From the NCBI RefSeq assembly GCF_040567655.1, contig NZ_JBEXAC010000002.1, forward strand, positions 744,001-808,000: 64,000 nucleotides of DNA. Reading direction: 5' to 3'. Position numbers and translations under genes: made by a program. The notes beneath the pieces were generated by a model. That model searched no databases and was not told the origin of the DNA. It saw only the letters and a program-made list of their open reading frames with translations. Origin of the DNA: Chitinophaga sp. H8. GTDB lineage: Bacteria > Bacteroidota > Bacteroidia > Chitinophagales > Chitinophagaceae. Shown piece after piece: positions 1 through 7,627 of this stretch; the stretch's first letter is position 1, and each line of letters starts with the position of its first letter.

Positions 1-1
1 C

Positions 2-346
2 ACGGGCAACCGTCAGGCTTTGCAGGAATGGATAGAGCGGATTTCAAGTGCCAAAACAGGCCGCGAAAATCAAAAGCAGTTTCTCCGGTACTTTATCAAC
101 CTGCTTGAACACACCGTTCGCCTGCAATACATGGATAAAAGTCAACTGGCCTTTTCGGACGAAGAAATGGATTTCGCGGCTAAAATCCATAAGCTCGCCA
201 ATATGGACCAACTGGACCAGATCATCAAAACACTGGATAATGCCTGTTATTATATAGAGCGTAACGCCAATGCCAAATTACTGTTTCACGCCTTGTCCAT
301 CAAGCTGCAATATATTTTCAGGAAAAAAGAATTGCCAGTAGTCTGA
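2..346 (+). CDS. holB: DNA polymerase III delta' subunit, C-terminal fragment
   Basis: The reading frame is open from the left edge and ends with TGA at 344-346, so this is the 3' end of a longer gene. About 114 residues remain, rich in helix and without the ATPase motifs, which would lie upstream. It resembles the C-terminal helical collar domain of the clamp-loader delta' subunit, which loads the sliding clamp at the replication fork. The call leans on context: in Bacteroidota a delta' gene is commonly followed by a PSP1/RicT gene, exactly as here (next gene at 595). A TTG at position 20 is not a credible start because the frame continues upstream. The product name is moderately sure; the partial state is certain. 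Confidence 0.65.
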   Translation, partial: TGNRQALQEWIERISSAKTGRENQKQFLRYFINLLEHTVRLQYMDKSQLAFSDEEMDFAAKIHKLANMDQLDQIIKTLDNACYYIERNANAKLLFHALSIKLQYIFRKKELPVV

Positions 347-486
347 CCTGTATCCGGCAGCAAACTGTTGATGATTTTCACACTCAACATTATTTTATCG
401 CATGTGTAAGTCGCACATTTCTTGTGCCACAATTAGCTCATTTGCACATCTGTCATCAGAAATCAACACTTCAACACATTTTCCGT

Positions 487-494
487 TACCTTTG
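487..494 (+). promoter_or_regulatory. TAnnTTTG promoter element for ricT
   Basis: TACCTTTG matches the Bacteroidota -7 consensus TAnnTTTG. It lies about 100 bases upstream of ricT, leaving a leader with a short CCTTTT/AAAAGG hairpin near 512-531. No clear -33 TTTG box was assigned. Confidence 0.4.
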
Positions 495-594
495 CTTCTT
501 CCGGCCTTTTTGTTTTCTAAAAGGAAATATGTACTTTAAAGGACCGGGTTATGACTGGAATTGTTATTTAATAAAACTTTAAACTGATAAATAT

Positions 595-2061
595 ATGGCT
601 TGTGCCGGATGTGGTACGGGTGCAGAAGGGAAGCCGGCGGGATGTAAAGACAATGGAGGTTGCAGCAGTGGTGGATGTAATAGATTAAATGTATTTGACT
701 GGCTGGCCAATATTCCCCTGAGTGATAGTTTAGCACCATTTGACATTATAGAAGTAACCTTTAATAATGGTAGTCGTAAAGATTTTTTCCGCAATGTAAC
801 CAGGCAACTCTTTGAAAAAGGAGAAATGATTGCTGTGGAAGGCGTTAGCGGTTTTGACGTAGGTACGGTTAGTCTTACCGGAGAATTGGTAAAACTACAA
901 ATGAAAAAACGGCGGGTAGAGGATACTCCCGAAGTAAAAAAAGTACTACGCAGGGCCACTACCGACGATTTGCAACGGATGAACGACAATAAATCCCGTG
1001 AAAAGGACGCCCTGATCAGATCAAGGGCTATTGCACGTAATCTGGGCCTGGAAATGAAACTGGCCGAGGTAGAAATCCAGGCAGATGGCCGTAAAGCCAC
1101 TTTCTTTTATACTGCCGATGACCGGGTAGACTTCCGTGAACTCATTAAAGTATATGCTGGTGAATTCCGTGCAAAGGTAGAAATGCGCCAGATAGGCGCC
1201 CGCCAGGAAGCGGGTAAAGTAGGCGGTATAGGTAGCTGCGGCAGAGAGCTTTGTTGCTCTACCTGGCTATCTGACTTCAAAAGTGTTAATACCACCGCTG
1301 CCCGTTACCAGAACCTCTCCATCAACCAGGCTAAACTTTCCGGCCAATGCGGCCGCCTGAAATGCTGCCTTAACTACGAACTGGATACCTACCTGGATGC
1401 TCTCAAAGGCTTTCCTGATGATGCAGATAGCATTGAAACTGCCAACGGTGTTGCTACTCTCCAGAAAAGAGATATCTTCAAATGCCTCATGTGGTATTCC
1501 TACTCCGGTAGTAATAAACAATACCCACTAACCATCAGCCGTGCCAAAGAAATCAGCCAGCTGAATAAACAAGGCATCAAACCAGACGACCTGAAAGCAG
1601 TTGAAATAGTTACTACTTCGAGCAAAGTGAAGGAAACAGACCTCGGCTTTGCGGATGTAGTAGGACAAATCAGCTTAAAATCACTGGAGAAAACTTCGCA
1701 GAAAAGAAAACAAAAGGACCGCGACCGTCAAAAACAAGGTGGAGAACAAAAGTCTGCATCTAAGCAAGAACAACGGTCCGCAAATAAAGGGGAAGGCAGA
1801 CCCGACAAAGCACCTCAAAAAGGTGGCCGTCCGGAGCAAAAAGGTGCCAGACCCGAACAAAAGGGCCCAAGGCCGGAGCAAAAAGGACCCAGACCCGAAC
1901 AAAAGCCCCGCCAGGAAAACAGGCTACCTCAAAAACAACAAGGCCAGCAACACGGGCAGGCTCCAGGTAATAAACCCCGGCAGGACCAGCAAAGACGTCC
2001 TCCCAGGAATAAACCCCGGAACAACAATAATAACAACAATAACAGCAATCCACCAGCATAA
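595..2061 (+). CDS. ricT: PSP1/RicT-family protein with Cys-rich N-terminus and basic repeat tail
   Basis: This is a PSP1-domain protein of the RicT (YaaT) family. In Bacillus the RicT-RicA-RicF complex carries iron-sulfur clusters and assists mRNA processing by RNase Y; its role in Bacteroidota is not settled. The PSP1 core spans roughly residues 45-330 and contains two near-identical cysteine motifs, CGRELCC from residue 215 and CGRLKCC from residue 252. The N-terminus adds five more cysteines within 28 residues. From about residue 365 the protein becomes a low-complexity Lys/Gln/Arg/Pro tail with four RPEQKGx units followed by an Asn run, which looks disordered and nucleic-acid-binding. 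Start is the ATG at 595. The usual Bacteroidota neighbour gldH is absent downstream; an opposite-strand gene follows instead. Confidence 0.85.
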   Translation: MACAGCGTGAEGKPAGCKDNGGCSSGGCNRLNVFDWLANIPLSDSLAPFDIIEVTFNNGSRKDFFRNVTRQLFEKGEMIAVEGVSGFDVGTVSLTGELVKLQMKKRRVEDTPEVKKVLRRATTDDLQRMNDNKSREKDALIRSRAIARNLGLEMKLAEVEIQADGRKATFFYTADDRVDFRELIKVYAGEFRAKVEMRQIGARQEAGKVGGIGSCGRELCCSTWLSDFKSVNTTAARYQNLSINQAKLSGQCGRLKCCLNYELDTYLDALKGFPDDADSIETANGVATLQKRDIFKCLMWYSYSGSNKQYPLTISRAKEISQLNKQGIKPDDLKAVEIVTTSSKVKETDLGFADVVGQISLKSLEKTSQKRKQKDRDRQKQGGEQKSASKQEQRSANKGEGRPDKAPQKGGRPEQKGARPEQKGPRPEQKGPRPEQKPRQENRLPQKQQGQQHGQAPGNKPRQDQQRRPPRNKPRNNNNNNNNSNPPA

Positions 2062-2067
2062 TTCGCT

Positions 2068-2099
2068 AAAAGGGCAGCTTCAACAGGCTGTCCTTTTTT
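2068..2099 (+). terminator. Intrinsic terminator of ricT
   Basis: AGGGCAGC pairs with GCTGTCCT (one G-U pair) around a short loop, followed by TTTTTTA, a few bases after the ricT stop. Confidence 0.75.
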
Positions 2100-2113
2100 A
2101 TGCCCTCTATAAG

Positions 2114-2141
2114 AAAAGGCCGCCCAAATAGGCAGCCTTTG
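2114..2141 (-). terminator. Terminator for the minus-strand gene at 2198
   Basis: AAGGCCGCC and GGCAGCCTT form a nine-base stem with one mismatch. On the minus strand the stem is followed by TTTTCTT, and it sits about 60 bases past the stop of the convergent gene. Confidence 0.55.
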
Positions 2142-2197
2142 TTGGTTGGTTTTTGCTTATGAGAAATTCTTGATAATTGTTTTAATATGCTCCTGCT

Positions 2198-3250
2198 TTA
2201 ACTCTCATTCTCAAACAGTAACTTATAGTAATTCATATTGGTGGCCTCATCATAACCCCGCTCTACCAGTTCCCTGTCACCATGAATATAAACATGAAAG
2301 TTCCGGTCTAGCTTTAATACACTCTTAAATACCTTCTGCTGCTTTTTAACCGCAGATGCTGAAATATCAAATGTATCCGGTAATTGTTGCTGAAATTCCT
2401 GCTGATAGCTTTCCTTATACTCCTTAAAAGAAGCAATAGCATCCGGGTTACCCAGTACTTCATTCGCAAAATCATCTAATTGAAATTGCTCCTTTTCCTT
2501 AAAATAGGCGGCGGATTTATTCAGCAGATCTACCTGATCAACGCGATTCATTTCATACTCAGTGGGCAGTTTTGTATTAATAAACTGCTTGCACATATTT
2601 ACGGCCGTTTCTGTTTGATGGTAACTGTCTTCCCGGCGTTGTACCTGTAAAAAGGCATCTTTCCAGTATATGGCCTCGTTTTGCTTGCTAATACTATCTA
2701 CAATACTAACCTGATATCCATTTTCCTCCTCTACATTAAAAACCAGACACCCCTTGTCTAATTTACTGATATTAATTCCATCTTCATAATTCACCTGGTA
2801 ATTATCATCTGATAAAAATACTTTCAGATAAGTATCCCGATTCTCAGATTTAAATATCCCAATCGCTTCTACGTCTTCTCCATCTACCTGACACCTGCTA
2901 AAATAAGCAATGTAAAGCTCTCCGCCTTTTATTTTAGGATGGGTGGAGTGTTTATATAGATGTTTGGCAATATTTACAGATTGCTCCTGGAAGTTTTCCT
3001 TGTCCTCGAAGATCCGCCGGCAGTACTGAAATACCTCATTTAACTGTATGTCCGCTTCATGAAAAAAACGGAAATATTCTGCACTATTGGTAAACGGTTG
3101 TATAAAATAAGTCAGCAACAACTGACCAATCATTTCGTCTTCCAGTTGCAAAGGCGCCTGAGAGCAAATCAATGGCTCTTCCTGCGACATATTACCTACC
3201 TTATGTATAGTCAGCTGCGCTAGATCTTTGAACTCCGATACATGGATCAT
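2198..3250 (-). CDS. Nucleoid-associated protein (NdpA/YejK family)
   Basis: The 350-residue product resembles the 37-kDa nucleoid-associated protein family (NdpA, YejK in E. coli), cytosolic proteins that bind the nucleoid and whose precise role is poorly defined. Visible family traits are the N-terminal stretch ending in LTIHKVGN, an acidic middle region, and a long helical C-terminal half. There is no signal peptide and no membrane segment. The start at 3250 is supported by a TAnnTTTG element (3256-3263 on the minus strand) only five bases upstream, which suggests a leaderless or nearly leaderless transcript. The gene stands alone, convergent with ricT and divergent from the lactonase gene at 3410. 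Confidence 0.8.
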   Translation of the reverse strand: MIHVSEFKDLAQLTIHKVGNMSQEEPLICSQAPLQLEDEMIGQLLLTYFIQPFTNSAEYFRFFHEADIQLNEVFQYCRRIFEDKENFQEQSVNIAKHLYKHSTHPKIKGGELYIAYFSRCQVDGEDVEAIGIFKSENRDTYLKVFLSDDNYQVNYEDGINISKLDKGCLVFNVEEENGYQVSIVDSISKQNEAIYWKDAFLQVQRREDSYHQTETAVNMCKQFINTKLPTEYEMNRVDQVDLLNKSAAYFKEKEQFQLDDFANEVLGNPDAIASFKEYKESYQQEFQQQLPDTFDISASAVKKQQKVFKSVLKLDRNFHVYIHGDRELVERGYDEATNMNYYKLLFENES

Positions 3251-3255
3251 GGGCG

Positions 3256-3263
3256 CAAAAATA
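3256..3263 (-). promoter_or_regulatory. TATTTTTG promoter element abutting the start codon
   Basis: Minus-strand TATTTTTG ends five bases before the ATG at 3250. If it is the -7 element, transcription starts at or next to the start codon. Confidence 0.45.
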
Positions 3264-3409
3264 ATAAATTACTTCATAGTCTGTTAAACCGGAATATCCA
3301 TGTATTGCGTGCCGCTTACACAAAGCACCACCACCCTTGTATTACGTATGGACTTACAAACTTTCTTTAGTACTTTAACCCTTTAAATGAACCTCCAAAC
3401 ACCATTAAC

Positions 3410-4318
3410 ATGATCAGGAAACAACATATATCCCTGCTGGCAATAATCATGGCTGGCAGCTTTACCGCCACCGCACAATTCAGTAAACCTTCCCAACCTC
3501 CATTATACCAGGCCCGGGATCTTACTGCGGAAAATATGTTTTCCCAGAATATTGAAGGCCCCAACTTTGACAAAGCCGGCAACCTTTATGTGGTCAACTT
3601 CCAGCGGGATGGTACCATTGGTAAGATCAATACCCGCGACGGCAGCGGCGAAATATTTGTAACCATGCCGGATAGCAGTATTGTTAACAGCATCCAGTTC
3701 AACAGCAAAGGCAATATGCTCATGCCGGATTTTATCGGCCATAACGTGCTGATGGTAGATATGCGTACCAAAAAAGTAAGCGTATATGCTCACTCCGATA
3801 AATTCAATCAACCTAATGACCTCTGTATAAACCGTAAAGACCAGCTATTTGCTTCTGATCCCAACTGGAAAGCACAAACAGGACAGATCTGGCGTATTGA
3901 CAAAGGTGGAAAACCCGTACTGCTTGAAGCCAATATGGGTACGGCCAATGGCATCGAACTCAGCCCGGATGAAAAAACGCTGTACGTTAATGAAAGTGTG
4001 CAACGTAAAATATGGAAGTATGATGTGGATAAAGCCGGCAACATCTCCAACAAACAACTGTTCGGAGAATTCCCCGATCATGGTTTTGATGGCATGAAAT
4101 GCGACAAGGCAGGCAACCTTTATGTTACGCGCTGGGGAAAAGGGACAGTGGTAGTACTATCCCCTGCAGGCAAACTGATCAGGGAAATACCACTTAAAGG
4201 CAAACAGTGCAGCAATCTTACCTTTGGTGGCAAAGATGGTAAAACCGTGTATGTAACCCTGCAGGACAGAAAATGTGTAGAAACCTTTAGGGTAGAAATA
4301 CCAGGAAAGAGATATTAA
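3410..4318 (+). CDS. SMP-30/gluconolactonase/LRE family protein, secreted
   Basis: The 302-residue product has an N-terminal signal peptide (about residues 1-22, ending TATAQ) and a six-bladed beta-propeller of the SMP-30/gluconolactonase/LRE type. Enzymes of this family hydrolyse sugar lactones using a divalent metal. Candidate metal ligands are the Glu of IEGP near the start of the propeller, the Asn of QPNDL, the Asn of TANGIELS and the Asp of GFDGMKCD, the expected Glu-Asn-Asn-Asp pattern. Export implies a periplasmic or surface role. The gene is monocistronic, ending in a terminator at 4320. Its nearness to the glycan locus makes sugar-lactone processing plausible, but the substrate is unknown. 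Confidence 0.85.
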   Translation: MIRKQHISLLAIIMAGSFTATAQFSKPSQPPLYQARDLTAENMFSQNIEGPNFDKAGNLYVVNFQRDGTIGKINTRDGSGEIFVTMPDSSIVNSIQFNSKGNMLMPDFIGHNVLMVDMRTKKVSVYAHSDKFNQPNDLCINRKDQLFASDPNWKAQTGQIWRIDKGGKPVLLEANMGTANGIELSPDEKTLYVNESVQRKIWKYDVDKAGNISNKQLFGEFPDHGFDGMKCDKAGNLYVTRWGKGTVVVLSPAGKLIREIPLKGKQCSNLTFGGKDGKTVYVTLQDRKCVETFRVEIPGKRY

Positions 4319-4319
4319 A

Positions 4320-4346
4320 AAAATACCTACAATCAGGTATTTGTTT
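4320..4346 (+). terminator. Terminator after the SMP-30 gene
   Basis: AAATACCT and AGGTATTT form a perfect eight-base stem followed by GTTTT, directly downstream of the stop codon. Confidence 0.7.
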
Positions 4347-4376
4347 TACCCGTTGACGTATATAGTTTTACGTTAA

Positions 4377-4393
4377 ATAGGATACTATCCTAT
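4377..4393. other. Palindrome ATAGGAT-ACT-ATCCTAT
   Basis: A perfect seven-base inverted repeat with a three-base centre lies in the gap between two convergent genes, between their terminators. It has no assigned role; it is too AT-rich and lacks a T-run, so it is not a terminator. Confidence 0.4.
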
Positions 4394-4461
4394 GAATCCC
4401 ATATACCCGTAAAATTTATCTGGTCAACAAACAAGTACCTCAACTGTAACAGTGAACGAAA

Positions 4462-4499
4462 AAGGCTGCCGCCAAATTGATGGGGCAGCCTTGTTTTTT
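4462..4499. terminator. Bidirectional terminator, end of glycoside hydrolase gene
   Basis: AAGGCTGCC and GGCAGCCTT form a perfect nine-base stem. It is followed by GTTTTTTA on the plus strand and TTTTTC on the minus strand, about 20-50 bases beyond the minus-strand stop at 4518. Confidence 0.75.
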
Positions 4500-4517
4500 A
4501 TTCCGGCTCTTAGCTGG

Positions 4518-7500
4518 CTATTTAATGAGGAGTAGTTTTCCTTTGTTTTTCTCTACCGGGATAGCACCTCCCTTTTCATAAACCGCTCCTGTTTGAAAAC
4601 GATCTACTTCCGGGGCAGTGATAGTGGCGGTAGCCGGATTAATGCCTAAAGCTTTCCAGTCTATTTGCAGTTTTACATGGGTATCTGTTGCGGCCCAGCT
4701 CGCAATGGATACCAGCACAGCGCCCGGCTTTTTGTAAATAGTGGCCAGTACCTGCGGATGATCTGTTTTAACGGGATTATCTGCTACCCAATACCCCACC
4801 ATCTGGGTACCCTGCATGCCAAACTCATCCCACACCTTCCAGATTGGACGGGGATCAGCATCATCACTCCAGGGCAAACGGTTGGTCATCCCATATACCA
4901 TCCCTCTCCAGGGGTTACCACCATCCTGCAGCATTTCACCCATCAACCCAAAAGGAATACCACTTACTTCCGTTAAGTAAAAGGCCGGATCATTCTTTTC
5001 ATAATCAAAATATTCCCCAAACCACAAGCGGTTCAGGTAAGGAAAATGCTCCATATACAGCATGGCACTATTGATATATCCATCCCTGTTATTATACTGG
5101 TTGGCAGAGTGCAGATCAATAATGCCGGGATGCCCGTCTTTTGTCAATACCCTTTTGATCCGCTTCATCGTAACCCGGTCAAATGCTACGTCATCCAGGT
5201 AAATACCATCTATGCCTACATTTTGCACCAGCCAGTTCATGCCTTCTACGTAATAGTTATGCCACCGGCTCATACCACTGTTAATGATGGCTGCATCTTT
5301 TATATCCGGCACAAACCAGGCCGCCAGATAATTTTTACCAATGTGCTCCTGCAACCAGGAATAACCACCTCCTTTACCTGGTGTATATATCTCACTCCCC
5401 AGGCTGCGCAGTGCAAATGTTTCATAGGCATGATTGGACACCTCGCGCACGGTATTGTAGATCTTCACCTTTAGCCCTTTCTGATGTGCTTCATCAATAT
5501 AACTTTTCATCCGGGCGTGCTCAATGAAAGGATAATTGATCCAGGGATTAATGGCATTGGCATGGTGGATATTTACCACGGTAGCACCGGTAGCTTTAAT
5601 ACTATCCAGGGAGTTGTACCGGTGATAAAAACGGTTAGCCCATTGAAAATCTGTATTTACCGGATGAAAAGGAGTGATGATGAGGTGAAAATTAAAATAA
5701 AGTGTATCCCCCTGCTGCAATGTCTTTTCTCCACTATAGCTATTGACCAGTATTGCCGATTCTCCTGCTCCTATTGTGATTCCTCCTTTGTTATTATTGC
5801 CCCATGAAGCAGGGAGTAATAAAGGCTTTTGTAAATAAAAGTTGGTATTCAGCGGGCGTACATATTGCTCATCCCGCAGAGAAAACTGTAGTCCTCCGTT
5901 TACATCTCCTATCCAGGCGCCATCCTGGTTCTTGTTGGCCACATCCCATTTCCAGCTAAGCTGTTCCGGGCGGTACCCTCCCTTTTGGTTCAGCCCCATC
6001 ATATATTTTGATGCTGCCTGTTGTAAAGGAATATGCATGCTGATATCCTTTAGGTGCACCTCCTGAAGCGCCGTCACCTTTACGGTATAATCCATAAAGC
6101 CATCAAATTCCAGGGAAGCGCGGACCTCCATTTGCAGTTCGGGGGAAGTACTGGCAGACTGCCAGCTGATCTTACCGGAATCCTGCGTTGTTATGTTAAG
6201 ACCAGTATTGCGCCAGGTAACGTCCTTTCCGGTGGCAGATACAAAGTGAAAATGCATCGGTGCGGCCAACAGGTCTTTGGCCTGTGTGGAGAGGGAAGTC
6301 ATTTCTGGCGTAAAGAAAGTCTGTATCTGCGCAGGAAAACCATCCGGGTTTAAAAACACTTTACGTCCCAGCAGGCTGATCACATGATCTTTTAGCTCCA
6401 ATGGCAGATAAGGGGCTATTACCTCGTTTTGCTGTGCAAGCGTAGAGTTCAGCCACTTAAGTCTGGTTTGTTTCCAGGGTTCATTTACCCCACCATTTAC
6501 CGCCTGTTTATCCGTTACAGTTATACTTAACTCTACAGGCACCGCAGGCATCCCTGTCGGTTTAATCATCACAGTACCTTTATATATACCGGCAGCTGCA
6601 TTATCAGGTACATTTACGCCACACCATAAAGCCTGTATTTTCCCAGCGGGTACGGTTACTTTATTTGCAAATGGGGTAGCATCATATTTTACACCCGAAG
6701 TGTTAATGCAATCCAGGGCCTTTGCCGGGATTACCTTACCATCAGCGCTTTTAAGATCACTGAACGAAAGGGTTATTTCCGGTACTGCTTTGAGGGCATA
6801 AATACCCAGTTGAAAAGCATAGTATTCTCCCTTATCCGCTTTTCCGGAAAAGCTTTGCTGTGGCCCTTTCCGGATCCACTTTGCCGGCAGATCGTCCGTC
6901 ATTTTAATGGGTAATAACCTATCTTCCGGGAATACCAGGTAAGCCACGTCCTTATGCTGTTGCTGCAATTGTTTGGTTTCTGCTGCAGTAGCAATCACCT
7001 CCATTGGATAAAAACTGTTAAAGGTATCTATGGCTTGCAGTTCTTTAACGGTAACATTATACTTAGGCCTGCCTGTAGGAATAGCGGACAGCCACTTTTG
7101 GTCTGCGGTATTTTCTGGTGCCTGATAAATTCCTTTCGGGTAGTTAGAGCTGCCTTCATTTTTATAAGGCAGGTAATAAATATAATAATGGCCTTTGCCG
7201 GATACCGGTTCAAAACAAATATCTCCCTGTTCCCGGTTGATACTTATCACAGCAACATTAGTGATCTTCTGCCCGGTTTTGGCATCCTGTACAATGATCC
7301 TTTTCTTTTCAGGGCTTTCATCACGCCGGCGCCAGGGGATCAATACACGGGCTATATTGCCGTTGCCATTAAAAGCAACTGCTGCACGGTGATTGCCTAA
7401 TGAATCTGCCATCCAGGTGGGTTTGCCTACCGTATACTTCACTTCCTGGGCTGCACTGAATACCGGTATCCCCAATAACCATGCTGCCATCACCAATCCT

Positions 7501-7538
7501 TTGGTAAATGACAGCATGGTAGGTCTGTAATTACTCAT
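4518..7538 (-). CDS. Secreted glycoside-hydrolase-like protein (DUF6067/GH123-N type)
   Basis: This 1006-residue exported protein has a signal peptide (about residues 1-30). Its layout is beta-sandwich-like in the first ~400 residues, with a long central region and a TIM-barrel-like catalytic half from about residue 600. The barrel contains GIDGIYLDDVAFDR, a typical strand-end acidic motif of retaining glycosidases, and later LPWSDDADPRP. The overall make-up matches the large Bacteroidota proteins annotated as glycoside hydrolase domain (DUF6067, related to the N-terminal domain of GH123 beta-N-acetylgalactosaminidases). Substrate cannot be read from sequence. It lies 90 bases downstream of susD behind a terminator, so it probably has its own promoter or relies on read-through. 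A second in-frame ATG seven codons downstream is an alternative start. Confidence 0.7.
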   Translation of the reverse strand: MSNYRPTMLSFTKGLVMAAWLLGIPVFSAAQEVKYTVGKPTWMADSLGNHRAAVAFNGNGNIARVLIPWRRRDESPEKKRIIVQDAKTGQKITNVAVISINREQGDICFEPVSGKGHYYIYYLPYKNEGSSNYPKGIYQAPENTADQKWLSAIPTGRPKYNVTVKELQAIDTFNSFYPMEVIATAAETKQLQQQHKDVAYLVFPEDRLLPIKMTDDLPAKWIRKGPQQSFSGKADKGEYYAFQLGIYALKAVPEITLSFSDLKSADGKVIPAKALDCINTSGVKYDATPFANKVTVPAGKIQALWCGVNVPDNAAAGIYKGTVMIKPTGMPAVPVELSITVTDKQAVNGGVNEPWKQTRLKWLNSTLAQQNEVIAPYLPLELKDHVISLLGRKVFLNPDGFPAQIQTFFTPEMTSLSTQAKDLLAAPMHFHFVSATGKDVTWRNTGLNITTQDSGKISWQSASTSPELQMEVRASLEFDGFMDYTVKVTALQEVHLKDISMHIPLQQAASKYMMGLNQKGGYRPEQLSWKWDVANKNQDGAWIGDVNGGLQFSLRDEQYVRPLNTNFYLQKPLLLPASWGNNNKGGITIGAGESAILVNSYSGEKTLQQGDTLYFNFHLIITPFHPVNTDFQWANRFYHRYNSLDSIKATGATVVNIHHANAINPWINYPFIEHARMKSYIDEAHQKGLKVKIYNTVREVSNHAYETFALRSLGSEIYTPGKGGGYSWLQEHIGKNYLAAWFVPDIKDAAIINSGMSRWHNYYVEGMNWLVQNVGIDGIYLDDVAFDRVTMKRIKRVLTKDGHPGIIDLHSANQYNNRDGYINSAMLYMEHFPYLNRLWFGEYFDYEKNDPAFYLTEVSGIPFGLMGEMLQDGGNPWRGMVYGMTNRLPWSDDADPRPIWKVWDEFGMQGTQMVGYWVADNPVKTDHPQVLATIYKKPGAVLVSIASWAATDTHVKLQIDWKALGINPATATITAPEVDRFQTGAVYEKGGAIPVEKNKGKLLLIK

Positions 7539-7586
7539 AAGCGGGTAACTTTATTGTTTTGTGTTCACTGTATATACTTCAACGTA

Positions 7587-7618
7587 TATAAAAAGGGGCT
7601 GACATCATAGTCAGCCCC
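7587..7618 (-). terminator. Terminator after susC-susD
   Basis: GGGGCTGAC and GTCAGCCCC form a perfect nine-base stem with a six-base loop; on the minus strand TTTTTATATA follows. It separates susD from the glycoside hydrolase gene. Confidence 0.85.
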
Positions 7619-7627
7619 ATCAAAATA

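Noticed and set aside
1810..1920. Separate gene or frameshift in the ricT repeat tail
   Set aside because: The repeats stay in one frame from the PSP1 domain to the stop; the alternative frame there is only a product of the repeat.
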